DNA of 11,681 nt from Pseudomonadota bacterium (lineage in GTDB: Bacteria > Pseudomonadota > Alphaproteobacteria > Rhizobiales > Xanthobacteraceae), in assembly GCA_023451825.1 (NCBI GenBank), contig JAEXYA010000043.1, forward strand, positions 1-11,681, written 5' to 3'. The position numbers were made by a program, and so were the translations under genes. The notes under the pieces are model-generated. The model did no database searches and was not told the origin of the DNA. It saw nothing but the letters and a program-made list of their open reading frames with translations. Below, one piece after another: positions 1-5,797 of this stretch. The stretch's first letter is position 1. Each line of letters starts with the position of its first letter.

Positions 1-60
1 GGCCCCACGTCGCCCCGCGGGGCGGTGGGGGGGGGCCCGGGGGCGTTTCCCCCACCCTAC
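1..60. repeat. Degenerate right half of a GTAGGGTGGGC-type palindromic repeat at the window edge
   Basis: This G/C-homopolymer-rich stretch ends in CCCACCCTAC, the same outer arm that closes the intact element at 3581-3671. The preceding CGGTGGG also matches that element just before its right arm, but the bases between have become runs of G and C. It therefore looks like a decayed or poorly sequenced copy of the same repeat. It ends directly before the AGGAAA ribosome binding site of the adenosyltransferase gene. The similarity is visible; decay versus sequencing error cannot be decided here. Confidence 0.4.
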
Positions 61-72
61 AGGAAACTTCCC

Positions 73-645
73 ATGGTCGTTCTCAACAAGATCTACACCC
101 GCACCGGCGATGACGGCACCACGGCGCTCGGCACCGGCGAGCGGCGGCCGAAATATGATCTGCGCGTCTCCGCTTATGGCACCGTGGACGAAACCAATGC
201 CGCCATCGGCGTGGTCCGCCTGCATCTCGCGCAATCGCCCGCGCTCGATCGCATGCTGAGCCTGATCCAGAACGACCTGTTCGATCTCGGCGCCGATCTC
301 GCGGTTCCCCAGCGCGAGGGCAAGGTAGAGCGGCTGCGGATGCTCGCCAGCCAGGTCGAGCGGCTGGAGCGCGATATCGACACGCTGAATGCGCCGTTGG
401 CCGAATTGACCTCGTTCATCCTGCCCGGCGGGACTCCCGCCGCTGCGCACCTGCACGTCGCGCGGACGATCTGCCGCCGTGCGGAACGGATCATGGTGGA
501 ACTCGCGGCCAACCCCGACGAACCCGTCTCGGATGCTGGTATCCAGTATATGAACCGACTGTCGGATTTCCTCTTTGTTGCCAGTCGTTCGGAGAATGGC
601 AACGGGGCAAATGACGTGCTTTGGGTGCCGGGCGCCAATCGGTAA
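73..645 (+). CDS. pduO: Cob(I)alamin / cob(I)yrinic acid a,c-diamide adenosyltransferase, PduO type
   Basis: This enzyme transfers the 5'-deoxyadenosyl group of ATP to cob(I)alamin, making coenzyme B12 in the cytoplasm. The 190-residue protein has the PduO/MMAB hallmarks: an N-terminal ATP-binding segment KIYTRTGDDGTTALG (residues 6-20), then SAYGTVDETNAAIG (33-46), the helix ARTICRRAER (130-139) with the conserved arginines, and NRLSDFLFV near the C terminus (161-169). The length is normal for a stand-alone domain. I chose the ATG at 73 because AGGAAA lies 6 bases upstream and MVVLNKIYTRTGD is the usual family N terminus; an in-frame extension to 25 would read through low-complexity repeat sequence. 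It lies 128 bases before etfB on the same strand. The likely user is methylmalonyl-CoA mutase or another B12 enzyme, which is not in this window. The symbol follows the family and is not proven for this organism. Confidence 0.93.
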   Translation: MVVLNKIYTRTGDDGTTALGTGERRPKYDLRVSAYGTVDETNAAIGVVRLHLAQSPALDRMLSLIQNDLFDLGADLAVPQREGKVERLRMLASQVERLERDIDTLNAPLAELTSFILPGGTPAAAHLHVARTICRRAERIMVELAANPDEPVSDAGIQYMNRLSDFLFVASRSENGNGANDVLWVPGANR

Positions 646-687
646 AAATACCGCGCCTAGAGGCCTTCGATTTTCAGGTCTGGCGCG

Positions 688-716
688 TTGACCCCGGTTG
701 GCGGGCGCTCTAGGTT
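688..716 (+). promoter_or_regulatory. Candidate sigma70-like promoter for etfBA
   Basis: TTGACC (688-693) and TAGGTT (711-716) are separated by exactly 17 bases in the gap between the adenosyltransferase and etfB. The -35 matches consensus at five of six positions, the -10 at only three. The etfB start is 57 bases beyond the -10, leaving room for a leader. The gap and spacing favour an independent promoter for etfBA, but read-through from upstream is not excluded. Confidence 0.35.
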
Positions 717-773
717 CCGCGCCAAGTCAGCTGCGAAGCTGCATAAGATCAAAATTCAACCGAAAGAGGATCG

Positions 774-1523
774 ATGAAGGTTCTGGTACCGGTCAAACGG
801 GTGGTCGATTACAACGTCAAGGTTCGCGTCAAGGGCGACGGATCGGGCGTCGAACTCGCCAACGTGAAGATGTCGATGAATCCGTTCGACGAAATCGCCG
901 TCGAGGAAGCCCTGCGTCTGAAGGAAGCCGGCAAGGCGACGGAAGTCGTCGTCGTCTCCATCGGGCCGCAGCAGGCCACCGAGACGCTGCGCACCGGTCT
1001 CGCCATGGGCGCCGATCGCGGCATCCTGGTGAAGGTCGAAGGCACCGTCGAGCCGCTCGCAGTCGCCAAGATCCTCAAGAAGGTCGCCGAAGAAGAGAAG
1101 CCGGGCCTTGTCATTCTCGGCAAGCAGGCGATCGACGACGATTCCAACCAGACCGGCCAGATGCTGGCCGCGCTGCTCGGCTGGGCGCAAGCGACCTTCG
1201 CCAACAAGCTCGTGGTCGAAGGCGACGACATCACCGTGACCCGTGAAGTCGACGGCGGCCTGCAGACCGTGAAGGTCAAGGCGCCGGCGATCGTCACCAC
1301 CGATCTTCGCTTGAACGAGCCGCGCTACGCGTCGCTGCCGAACATCATGAAGGCGAAGAAGAAGCCGATCGACGAGAAGACCGCCGATGTGCTCGGCGTT
1401 GACGTCGCGCCGCGTCTCGAAATCGTCAAGACCTCCGAACCGGCAGGCCGCAAGGCCGGCGTCAAAGTCAAGGACGTCGCTGAACTGGTGTCGAAGCTCA
1501 AGACCGAAGCCGGGGTGCTCTAA
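774..1523 (+). CDS. etfB: Electron transfer flavoprotein subunit beta
   Basis: This is the beta subunit of the soluble ETF heterodimer, which takes electrons from acyl-CoA and other dehydrogenases and passes them to ETF-ubiquinone oxidoreductase at the membrane. The 249-residue protein matches the usual length of about 250. It begins MKVLVPVKRVVDYN and carries the AMP-binding segment GKQAIDDDSNQTGQM (116-130), the ETF-beta signature region around VTREVDGGLQTVKVKAPAIV (155-174), and the partner-recognition loop LNEPRYASLPNIMKAKKK (180-197), whose Leu188 is the probable docking leucine for dehydrogenases. The ATG at 774 has AGAGGA just upstream. Its TAA overlaps the etfA ATG by one base (TAATG), so the subunits are probably translationally coupled. 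It looks like a housekeeping group I ETF; nothing suggests the nitrogen-fixation FixAB type. Confidence 0.97.
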   Translation: MKVLVPVKRVVDYNVKVRVKGDGSGVELANVKMSMNPFDEIAVEEALRLKEAGKATEVVVVSIGPQQATETLRTGLAMGADRGILVKVEGTVEPLAVAKILKKVAEEEKPGLVILGKQAIDDDSNQTGQMLAALLGWAQATFANKLVVEGDDITVTREVDGGLQTVKVKAPAIVTTDLRLNEPRYASLPNIMKAKKKPIDEKTADVLGVDVAPRLEIVKTSEPAGRKAGVKVKDVAELVSKLKTEAGVL

Positions 1524-2455
1524 TGGCTATTCTTCTTCTCGCTGATCACGACAACGCCTCGCTGAAGGACTCCACCAACAAGGTGCTCACCGCCGCCACC
1601 GAAATCGGTGGTGACGTGCATGTCCTCATTGCCGGCCAGAACGCCAAACCTGCTGCGGAAGCCGCAGCGAAGCTGAACGGCGTTGCAAAGGTCCTGCTGG
1701 CGGACAACGAAGCCTATGCCCATGATCTCGCCGAGCCGCTGGCCGCGCTGATCGTCAAGCTGGCTCCGGCCTATGACGTCATCATCGCTGCCGCCACCAC
1801 GCGGTCGAAGAACACCATGCCGCGCGTCGCAGCTCTGCTCGACGTGATGCAGGTGTCGGAGATCACCAAGGTCGTCGCGCCCGACACGTTCGAGCGTCCG
1901 ATCTATGCCGGCAACGCGATCCAGACCGTGAAGTCGAAGGACGCCAAGAAGGTCATCACCGTCCGCACCTCCACCTTCGCCGCAGCTGGCGAGGGCGGCA
2001 GCGCGTCGGTGGAAGACACCGCAGCGGCCGAGAATCCCGGCCTGTCGACCTTCGTGAGCGAGGACATGGCCAAGAGCGATCGTCCGGAACTGACCTCGGC
2101 GAAGATCATCGTCTCCGGTGGCCGTGCCATGCAGAGCCGCGAGAACTTCACGAAGTATATCGAGCCGCTCGCCGACAAGCTCGGCGCCGGCGTCGGTGCT
2201 TCGCGTGCGGCGGTGGATGCCGGCTATGCGCCGAACGACTGGCAGGTCGGCCAGACCGGCAAGGTGGTCGCGCCCGAGCTCTATGTCGCCATCGGCATTT
2301 CCGGCGCCATCCAGCATCTCGCCGGCATGAAGGACAGCAAGGTGATCGTCGCGATCAACAAGGACGAAGACGCGCCGATCTTCCAGGTCGCGGATTACGG
2401 CCTGGTCGCCGACCTCTACCAGGCGGTGCCGGAACTGACCGACGCGATCAAGTAA
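1523..2455 (+). CDS. etfA: Electron transfer flavoprotein subunit alpha
   Basis: This subunit holds most of the FAD site of ETF. The 310-residue protein has the usual two parts: an N-terminal alpha/beta domain (about 1-190, starting MAILLLADHD) that packs against EtfB, and a C-terminal FAD domain (about 190-310). The FAD domain contains VSGGRAMQSRENF (197-209), GASRAAVDAGYAPNDWQVGQ (225-244) and the ETF-alpha signature LYVAIGISGAIQHLAG with the following VIVAIN (253-279), then FQVADYGLVADLYQAVPEL (287-305). All are intact and the length is typical. The start overlaps the etfB stop by one base, so no separate promoter is expected. A cloverleaf-like repeat and then a strong terminator follow, marking the likely transcript end. 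Confidence 0.97.
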   Translation: MAILLLADHDNASLKDSTNKVLTAATEIGGDVHVLIAGQNAKPAAEAAAKLNGVAKVLLADNEAYAHDLAEPLAALIVKLAPAYDVIIAAATTRSKNTMPRVAALLDVMQVSEITKVVAPDTFERPIYAGNAIQTVKSKDAKKVITVRTSTFAAAGEGGSASVEDTAAAENPGLSTFVSEDMAKSDRPELTSAKIIVSGGRAMQSRENFTKYIEPLADKLGAGVGASRAAVDAGYAPNDWQVGQTGKVVAPELYVAIGISGAIQHLAGMKDSKVIVAINKDEDAPIFQVADYGLVADLYQAVPELTDAIK

Positions 2456-2473
2456 GGCCGTCTAGCTCCAACT

Positions 2474-2557
2474 GTCGTCACCCGGCTTGACCGGGTGACC
2501 CAGTACACGCCGTGATAACGGTGTTTACTGGATCGCCCGATCAAGTCGGGCGACGAC
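2474..2557. repeat. Cloverleaf-like compound palindromic repeat downstream of etfA
   Basis: An 84-base symmetric element starts 18 bases after the etfA stop. The outer ends are GTCGTC (2474-2479) and GACGAC (2552-2557). Inside the left half is a hairpin CACCCGG-CTTGA-CCGGGTG; inside the right half is CGCCCGA-TCAAG-TCGGGCG. CCAGTA and TACTGG form an inner stem, and ACACGCCGT/ACGGTGT a central hairpin. The whole can fold as a multi-branch cloverleaf on either strand. It resembles dispersed intergenic repeats of Bradyrhizobium-type genomes (recalled, not searched). It may stabilise the etfBA transcript 3' end. Confidence 0.7.
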
Positions 2558-2600
2558 AAACTGAGTTTTGGTGCCACACATTCACGCAAATTAACGACAT

Positions 2601-2631
2601 CGGCCGGAGTACTGACTCCGGCCGGTTTTTT
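2601..2631 (+). terminator. Intrinsic terminator after etfBA
   Basis: CGGCCGGAGT (2601-2610) and ACTCCGGCCG (2615-2624) form a perfect 10-base-pair GC-rich stem with the four-base loop ACTG, followed after one G by six T residues (2626-2631). This is a textbook rho-independent terminator on the plus strand. It separates the etfBA unit from hbd, which begins 66 bases later and so probably has its own promoter. Confidence 0.9.
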
Positions 2632-2696
2632 ATGGCATGATGCGCGCTTCGGGCCGTGATATGCGCGGCCTCTCAGGTTCCACAGATACAGGCAAG

Positions 2697-3578
2697 ATGG
2701 CGGTTATGATCAAGAAAGTCGGCGTGATCGGCTCGGGCCAGATGGGCAACGGCATCGCGCATGTGGCGGCATTGGGCGGCTTCGATGTGGTGCTGAACGA
2801 CGTCTCGGCCGATCGCCTGAAGTCCGCGATGGCCACCATCACCGGCAACCTGACCCGTCAGGTCTCCAAGAAGCTGATCACCGAAGACGCCAAGAAAGGC
2901 GCGCTCGAGCGCATCGCGCTGGTCGATACGCTGGAAGAACTCGGCAGCTGCGATCTCGTGATCGAATCCGCGGTCGAAAAGGAAGAGACCAAGCGCAAGA
3001 TTTTTGCGGATCTCTGCGCGGTGTTGAAGCCGGAGACGATCGTCGCCTCCAACACCTCGTCGATCTCGATCACGCGTCTCGCGGCCTCGACCGACCGCCC
3101 GGAAAAATTCATCGGCATTCACTTCATGAATCCGGTGCCGGTGATGGAGCTGGTCGAACTGATCCGCGGCATCGCCACCGATGATGCGACGTTCGATGCG
3201 TCGAAGGAATTCGTCAGCAAGCTCGGCAAGCAGATCGCCGTCTCGGAAGATTTCCCGGCCTTCATCGTCAACCGCATCCTTCTGCCGATGATCAATGAGG
3301 CGATCTACACGCTGTATGAAGGCGTCGGTAACGTCGAAGCCATCGACATGGCGATGAAGCTCGGTGCGCATCATCCGATGGGCCCGCTCGAACTCGCCGA
3401 CTTCATCGGTCTGGATACATGTCTCTCCATCATGCAGGTGCTGCATGAGGGGCTCGCGGACTCGAAGTATCGTCCGTGCCCGCTGCTGGTGAAATATGTC
3501 GAAGCCGGCTGGCTCGGCCGCAAGACCCAGCGCGGCTTCTACGACTATCGCGGCGAGAAGCCGGTCCCGACGCGCTGA
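2697..3578 (+). CDS. hbd: 3-hydroxybutyryl-CoA dehydrogenase (3-hydroxyacyl-CoA dehydrogenase family)
   Basis: This enzyme interconverts 3-hydroxybutyryl-CoA and acetoacetyl-CoA with NAD(P)(H) in the cytoplasm, serving short-chain beta-oxidation or butanoyl/poly-hydroxybutyrate metabolism. The 293-residue protein is of normal length. The N-terminal Rossmann fold shows VGVIGSGQMGNGIAHVA (8-24, GxGxxG). Catalytic positions fit the family: Ser121 in SNTSSIS, His142 in IHFMNP, Glu154 in MELVEL and Asn192 in VNRILLP. The C-terminal helical dimerisation domain includes AHHPMGPLELADFIGLD (224-240) and the ending GWLGRKTQRGFYDY (271-284). I chose the ATG at 2697 (MAVMIKKVGVIG) because family members begin there; ATG 2706 is possible, and in-frame codons back to 2637 run almost into the terminator T-tract. 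No clear promoter is visible between the terminator and the start. The context with etfBA supports a fatty-acid or PHB role. Confidence 0.93.
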   Translation: MAVMIKKVGVIGSGQMGNGIAHVAALGGFDVVLNDVSADRLKSAMATITGNLTRQVSKKLITEDAKKGALERIALVDTLEELGSCDLVIESAVEKEETKRKIFADLCAVLKPETIVASNTSSISITRLAASTDRPEKFIGIHFMNPVPVMELVELIRGIATDDATFDASKEFVSKLGKQIAVSEDFPAFIVNRILLPMINEAIYTLYEGVGNVEAIDMAMKLGAHHPMGPLELADFIGLDTCLSIMQVLHEGLADSKYRPCPLLVKYVEAGWLGRKTQRGFYDYRGEKPVPTR

Positions 3579-3580
3579 TT

Positions 3581-3671
3581 ATGTAGGGTGGGCAAAGGCG
3601 CGAAGCGCCGTGCCCACCATCATCAGCCGTGCACTTGACGGTGGGCACGCTTCGCTTTGCCCACCCTACAT
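3581..3671. repeat. GTAGGGTGGGC-type palindromic repeat between convergent hbd and rhodanese genes
   Basis: A 91-base inverted repeat with perfect 17-base outer arms: ATGTAGGGTGGGCAAAG (3581-3597) and its reverse complement (3655-3671). Inner parts CGAAGCG and GTGCCCACC pair with GGTGGGCAC and CGCTTCG. It begins two bases after the hbd stop. The right arm encodes the last codon and the TAG stop of the rhodanese gene. It has no transposase or T-tract, so it is REP/MITE-like. A long hairpin on both transcripts could end or protect both convergent mRNAs. Confidence 0.85.
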
Positions 3672-4058
3672 CTGAGCTAATTCGAACCCCTCATCCACCC
3701 ATCCCGTGATCCCGCCGGCCATGATCTTGACCGGCAGACCCAGTTCCGCGAGGCGCAGCGCGCCGCGGGCGGCGCCGTTGCAATGCGGGCCGGCGCAATA
3801 GGTCACGAAGATCGTCCCCTCCGGCCACTCGCTCATCTTCGAGCGCGTGATCTTGCCATGGGGCAGGTTGATCGCCCCCGGCACATAACCGCGCGCGAAC
3901 AGCGCGGGACCGCGAACATCGAGCAGCACGAAATCGGCGCCCTTGGCGAGGGCGTCGTGGACATCCCAGCAATCGGTCTCGAAGCTGAATTCGGCAGCGA
4001 AGTGTTCGGCGGCTAGCGCGCTCGGGGCAGGCGGGACTGCAGTCACGGCAGTTGTCAT
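3666..4058 (-). CDS. Single-domain rhodanese-like protein (probable sulfurtransferase)
   Basis: The 130-residue protein has one rhodanese domain: FVLLDVRGPALFARGYVPGA (43-62), AINLPHGKI (62-70) and the active loop TYCAGPHCNGAARGA (86-100), followed by GLPVKIMAGGITGWVDEG (107-124). Cys88 is the expected persulfide-carrying residue. The loop CAGPHCN lacks the arginine of classical rhodaneses and has a second cysteine, Cys93. Family members move sulfane sulfur between donors and thiophilic acceptors; the substrate here is unknown. The start at 4058 is fixed by AAAGGAGA shortly upstream and the MTTAV N terminus. The frame is open much further upstream, but only as antisense of the next gene. The final Met codon and TAG stop lie inside the 3581-3671 repeat. 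It is divergent from the FtrA-type regulator across 81 bases, which suggests regulation by that protein. Confidence 0.88.
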   Translation of the reverse strand: MTTAVTAVPPAPSALAAEHFAAEFSFETDCWDVHDALAKGADFVLLDVRGPALFARGYVPGAINLPHGKITRSKMSEWPEGTIFVTYCAGPHCNGAARGALRLAELGLPVKIMAGGITGWVDEGFELAQM

Positions 4059-4103
4059 GGCAGGTCTCCTTTCGCCCTGAGCGTCCGCCATTCCGCGCTT
4101 CCC

Positions 4104-4118
4104 TTGCAATTGGCGCAA
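4104..4118. promoter_or_regulatory. Small inverted repeat in the rhodanese/FtrA divergent promoter region
   Basis: TTGC (4104-4107) and GCAA (4115-4118) form an interrupted palindrome within the 81-base gap (4059-4139) between two divergent starts. The gap must hold both promoters. I could not identify convincing -35/-10 pairs in it. The site is a candidate operator by position only; an AraC/GlxA regulator would more usually bind direct repeats. Confidence 0.25.
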
Positions 4119-4139
4119 ATGACAATGTACGTAAAGATC

Positions 4140-5132
4140 ATGCCAAACCGCACCGGACCTCTGGTGGCCGCGCTGCTCTATGACGGCCTCTGCACCTTCG
4201 AATTCGGCGTCGTCGCCGAAATCTTCGGGCTGTCGCGTCCGGAGTTGGGCCCCGGCTGGTACCGGTTTACGAGCTGCGCCATCGAGGACGGGCCGTTGCG
4301 CGCCCATGGGGGCTTCTCCATCACCGCCGATTGCGGGCCGGAGATGATCGAGCAGGCGGATATCATCGTCGTGCCCGGCTGGCGCGGCGTTGATCAGCCC
4401 GTCCCCGACGAACTCTGCAAGCGTCTTCGCGCGGCCCATGCCCGTGGCGCACGGTTGGCCTCGCTCTGCTCCGGTGCCTTTGTCCTCGCCGCGACAGGCC
4501 TGCTGTCCGGCGGCACCGCCACCACCCATTGGCGCTATGCCGACACGCTCCGCCAGCGCCATCCCGATATCGCCGTGGACGACGCCTCGCTCTATCGCGA
4601 GCATGATCGCGTCTATACGGCAGCGGGCAGTGCGGCCGGGATCGATCTCCTGATCGAAATCGTACGGCAGGATTTTGGCCCGGCAGCAGCAAACTCCGTC
4701 GCGCGTCGTCTGGTGATGCCAGCGCATCGCACCGGCGGGCAGGCGCAGTTTCTCGAACGTCCGGTGGCCATCCGCGAAGGGCTGGAAATCGCGCCGCTGC
4801 TGGATCGCATGCGCGGCGATCTCGCGAGCAACTGGAGCGTCGCGCGCATGGCGAAGGACACGCGCATGAGCCCGCGCACATTCCTGCGCCGGTTCTCCGA
4901 AGCGACAGGGCAGACGCCCGGCGACTGGCTCGCCGCCGAACGTGTCGCTGAAGCGAAACGTCTGCTGTGCCAGGGGCAAGCTGACATGGAGACCATTGCG
5001 ACGGCGGTGGGCTTCGGCAGCGCGCATACGCTGCGCCATCATTTCCGCAGCAAGGTCGGTCTCAGCCCCGGCGATTTTCGCGCGAGGTTTATGAGCGAGG
5101 CGGTGGCCGTAGGGCGGATGAGCGAAGCGTAA
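4140..5132 (+). CDS. ftrA: GlxA/FtrA-family AraC-type transcriptional regulator with DJ-1/PfpI-like sensor domain
   Basis: The 330-residue protein has an N-terminal DJ-1/PfpI (class I glutamine amidotransferase-like) domain, about 7-185, starting GPLVAALLYDGLCTFEFGVV, with the nucleophile-elbow motif ASLCSGAFVLA (107-117, Cys110) and ATTHWRY (127-133). The linker VMPAHRTGGQAQF (192-204) is typical of the FtrA subfamily. The C-terminal AraC double helix-turn-helix spans about 233-315 (WSVARMAKDTRMSPRTFLRRF; GFGSAHTLRHHFRSKVGLSP). Such proteins usually bind a small metabolite through the N-terminal domain and activate neighbouring genes; the divergent rhodanese gene is the obvious candidate target. 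The start is uncertain: ATG 4140, 4125 and 4119 are all in frame and none has a strong ribosome binding site. I prefer 4140 because family proteins begin shortly before GPLV. The last seven residues (VGRMSEA) and TAA stop are encoded by the palindromic repeat at 5107-5197, so the native C terminus has probably been replaced. The symbol is by family resemblance. Confidence 0.88.
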   Translation: MPNRTGPLVAALLYDGLCTFEFGVVAEIFGLSRPELGPGWYRFTSCAIEDGPLRAHGGFSITADCGPEMIEQADIIVVPGWRGVDQPVPDELCKRLRAAHARGARLASLCSGAFVLAATGLLSGGTATTHWRYADTLRQRHPDIAVDDASLYREHDRVYTAAGSAAGIDLLIEIVRQDFGPAAANSVARRLVMPAHRTGGQAQFLERPVAIREGLEIAPLLDRMRGDLASNWSVARMAKDTRMSPRTFLRRFSEATGQTPGDWLAAERVAEAKRLLCQGQADMETIATAVGFGSAHTLRHHFRSKVGLSPGDFRARFMSEAVAVGRMSEA

Positions 5133-5197
5133 TCCGCCGGCCGAGCTTGCATTGACGCTCCGCGGCGGATTACGGCTTCGCCTCATCCGCCCTACGG
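5107..5197 (+). repeat. GTAGGGCGGATGAG palindromic repeat, copy A
   Basis: An inverted repeat of 91 bases. The left arm CCGTAGGGCGGATGAG, then CGAAGCGTAATCCGCC (5107-5138), pairs with the right arm 5164-5197 (GGCGGATTACGGCTTCG, then CCTCATCCGCCCTACGG), with two single-base bulges. The two arms differ slightly, so the element has an orientation; I call copy A plus. Copies B (6647-6738) and C (7610-7694) belong to the same family. The left arm encodes the ftrA C terminus and TAA; the right arm gives the TAG of the small minus-strand ORF at 5192-5308. There is no T-tract and no transposase. Confidence 0.88.
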
Positions 5198-5308
5198 GCC
5201 GAACAGCCGCATCGCCTGCACCACACCCGGCACCATGGCGACGATCGTGGCGACGCCCATGCCGATGCCGCCGAGCTGCGCCATCACCATTTCGCGCAGC
5301 GTGATCAT
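5192..5308 (-). CDS. Possible 38-residue hydrophobic small protein, coupled to the tautomerase gene
   Basis: Immediately after the tautomerase gene, an ORF of 38 codons starts at ATG 5308-5306, overlapping the tautomerase TGA as ATGA, an arrangement typical of translational coupling. It reads MITLREMVMAQLGGIG, then MGVATIVAMVPGVVQAMRLF and GP. The middle (about residues 8-30) is hydrophobic and glycine/valine-rich with no charge, so it could form one membrane helix. The stop TAG lies in the right arm of repeat copy A, so the present end may be a truncation of a longer gene. There is no Shine-Dalgarno of its own beyond the overlap. I do not recognise a family. It could be a real microprotein, the remnant of a membrane protein gene, or chance. 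Confidence 0.45.
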   Translation of the reverse strand: MITLREMVMAQLGGIGMGVATIVAMVPGVVQAMRLFGP

Positions 5309-5688
5309 GTCACATACTGCGCGACGCCGTGGCCGAACGACCAGTTCTCCGGCAGCACCTCGACGAGATTGATGAACACGTCTTCCGGCCGCAGGCCCGG
5401 ATCCTTCGTCAGCTTCTCCACGATCCGCTTGTAGAGTGCCTGCTTCTGTTCGCGCGAACGGGTGTTGCTGACGGTGGCCTGAATGATCGCCAGCGCGTCG
5501 CTGCGCTGAATGTTCATATAGGTCGGGTCATAGATGAAGTCGCCGTCGCCATGCTCGTGGATGGTGACGAAACGATCGTTTTCCGGGACGTTGAAGGTCT
5601 CGCGCAGCGCTTCATAGACGCCATCGGCGATGGCGGCGCGGTGGGCCTGCGACGTGCCCTTCTTCAGCGAAATACGGATCAGCGGCAT
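5305..5688 (-). CDS. Tautomerase family protein (Tautomerase_2-like)
   Basis: The 127-residue protein starts MPLIRISLKKG, so removal of Met leaves the N-terminal proline that is the catalytic base of the 4-oxalocrotonate tautomerase / MSAD superfamily. The rest fits the longer Tautomerase_2 type: ETFNVPENDRFVTIHEHG (30-47), FIYDPTYMNI (51-60), SDALAIIQATVS (63-74), QKQALYKRIVEKL (81-93) and the ending RPEDVFINLVEVLPENWSFG (100-119). The substrate cannot be read from sequence; relatives act on keto-enol or halogenated small acids. I chose ATG 5688 over an in-frame start at 5736 because it puts Pro at position 2 and has AGGAGA 7-12 bases upstream. The gene is divergent from a LysR regulator and followed, with ATGA overlap, by a small hydrophobic ORF. 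Confidence 0.9.
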   Translation of the reverse strand: MPLIRISLKKGTSQAHRAAIADGVYEALRETFNVPENDRFVTIHEHGDGDFIYDPTYMNIQRSDALAIIQATVSNTRSREQKQALYKRIVEKLTKDPGLRPEDVFINLVEVLPENWSFGHGVAQYVT

Positions 5689-5735
5689 GATAGTCTCCTG
5701 TCGATCAATTCCGACACAGGAGATGTAGCGCTGCA

Positions 5736-5774
5736 TTGATCATTGGAAAACGATATGAAATAATATTTCAATGA
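5736..5774. promoter_or_regulatory. Overlapping divergent promoters and inverted-repeat operator for tautomerase and lysR genes
   Basis: This is the most AT-rich stretch nearby. On the plus strand TTGATC (5736-5741) and AATAAT (5759-5764), 17 bases apart, make a good promoter for the LysR gene. On the minus strand TTGAAA (5771-5766) and TCCAAT (5747-5742), 18 bases apart, could serve the tautomerase gene. Both lie in an imperfect inverted repeat: TCATTGGAAA (5740-5749) against TTTCAATGA (5766-5774), and a nested TGAAAT-N3-ATTTCA (5756-5770). Overlapping promoters with a dyad are typical of a LysR regulator that represses itself and controls its divergent neighbour. Confidence 0.5.
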
Positions 5775-5797
5775 TGAGTGTTTGAAATGGATGGTCG

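Noticed and set aside
2673..3446. A 257-codon open frame antisense to hbd, and a 265-codon one antisense to etfA (1520-2317)
   Set aside because: Both are shadows of strongly conserved genes, rich in Asp, His, Arg and Gly, without domains or ribosome binding sites.
3581..3671. The 91-base inverted repeat considered as an insertion sequence end or att site
   Set aside because: There is no transposase or integrase, and no obvious target duplication around it. A REP/MITE-like element explains it better.
4059..5186. A minus-strand open frame continuous with the rhodanese gene, giving an apparent 506-residue protein
   Set aside because: Only the last 130 codons encode a recognisable protein with a strong ribosome binding site at 4058. 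The rest is antisense to the FtrA-type gene, with low-complexity Arg/Ala/Gly composition and no domain.
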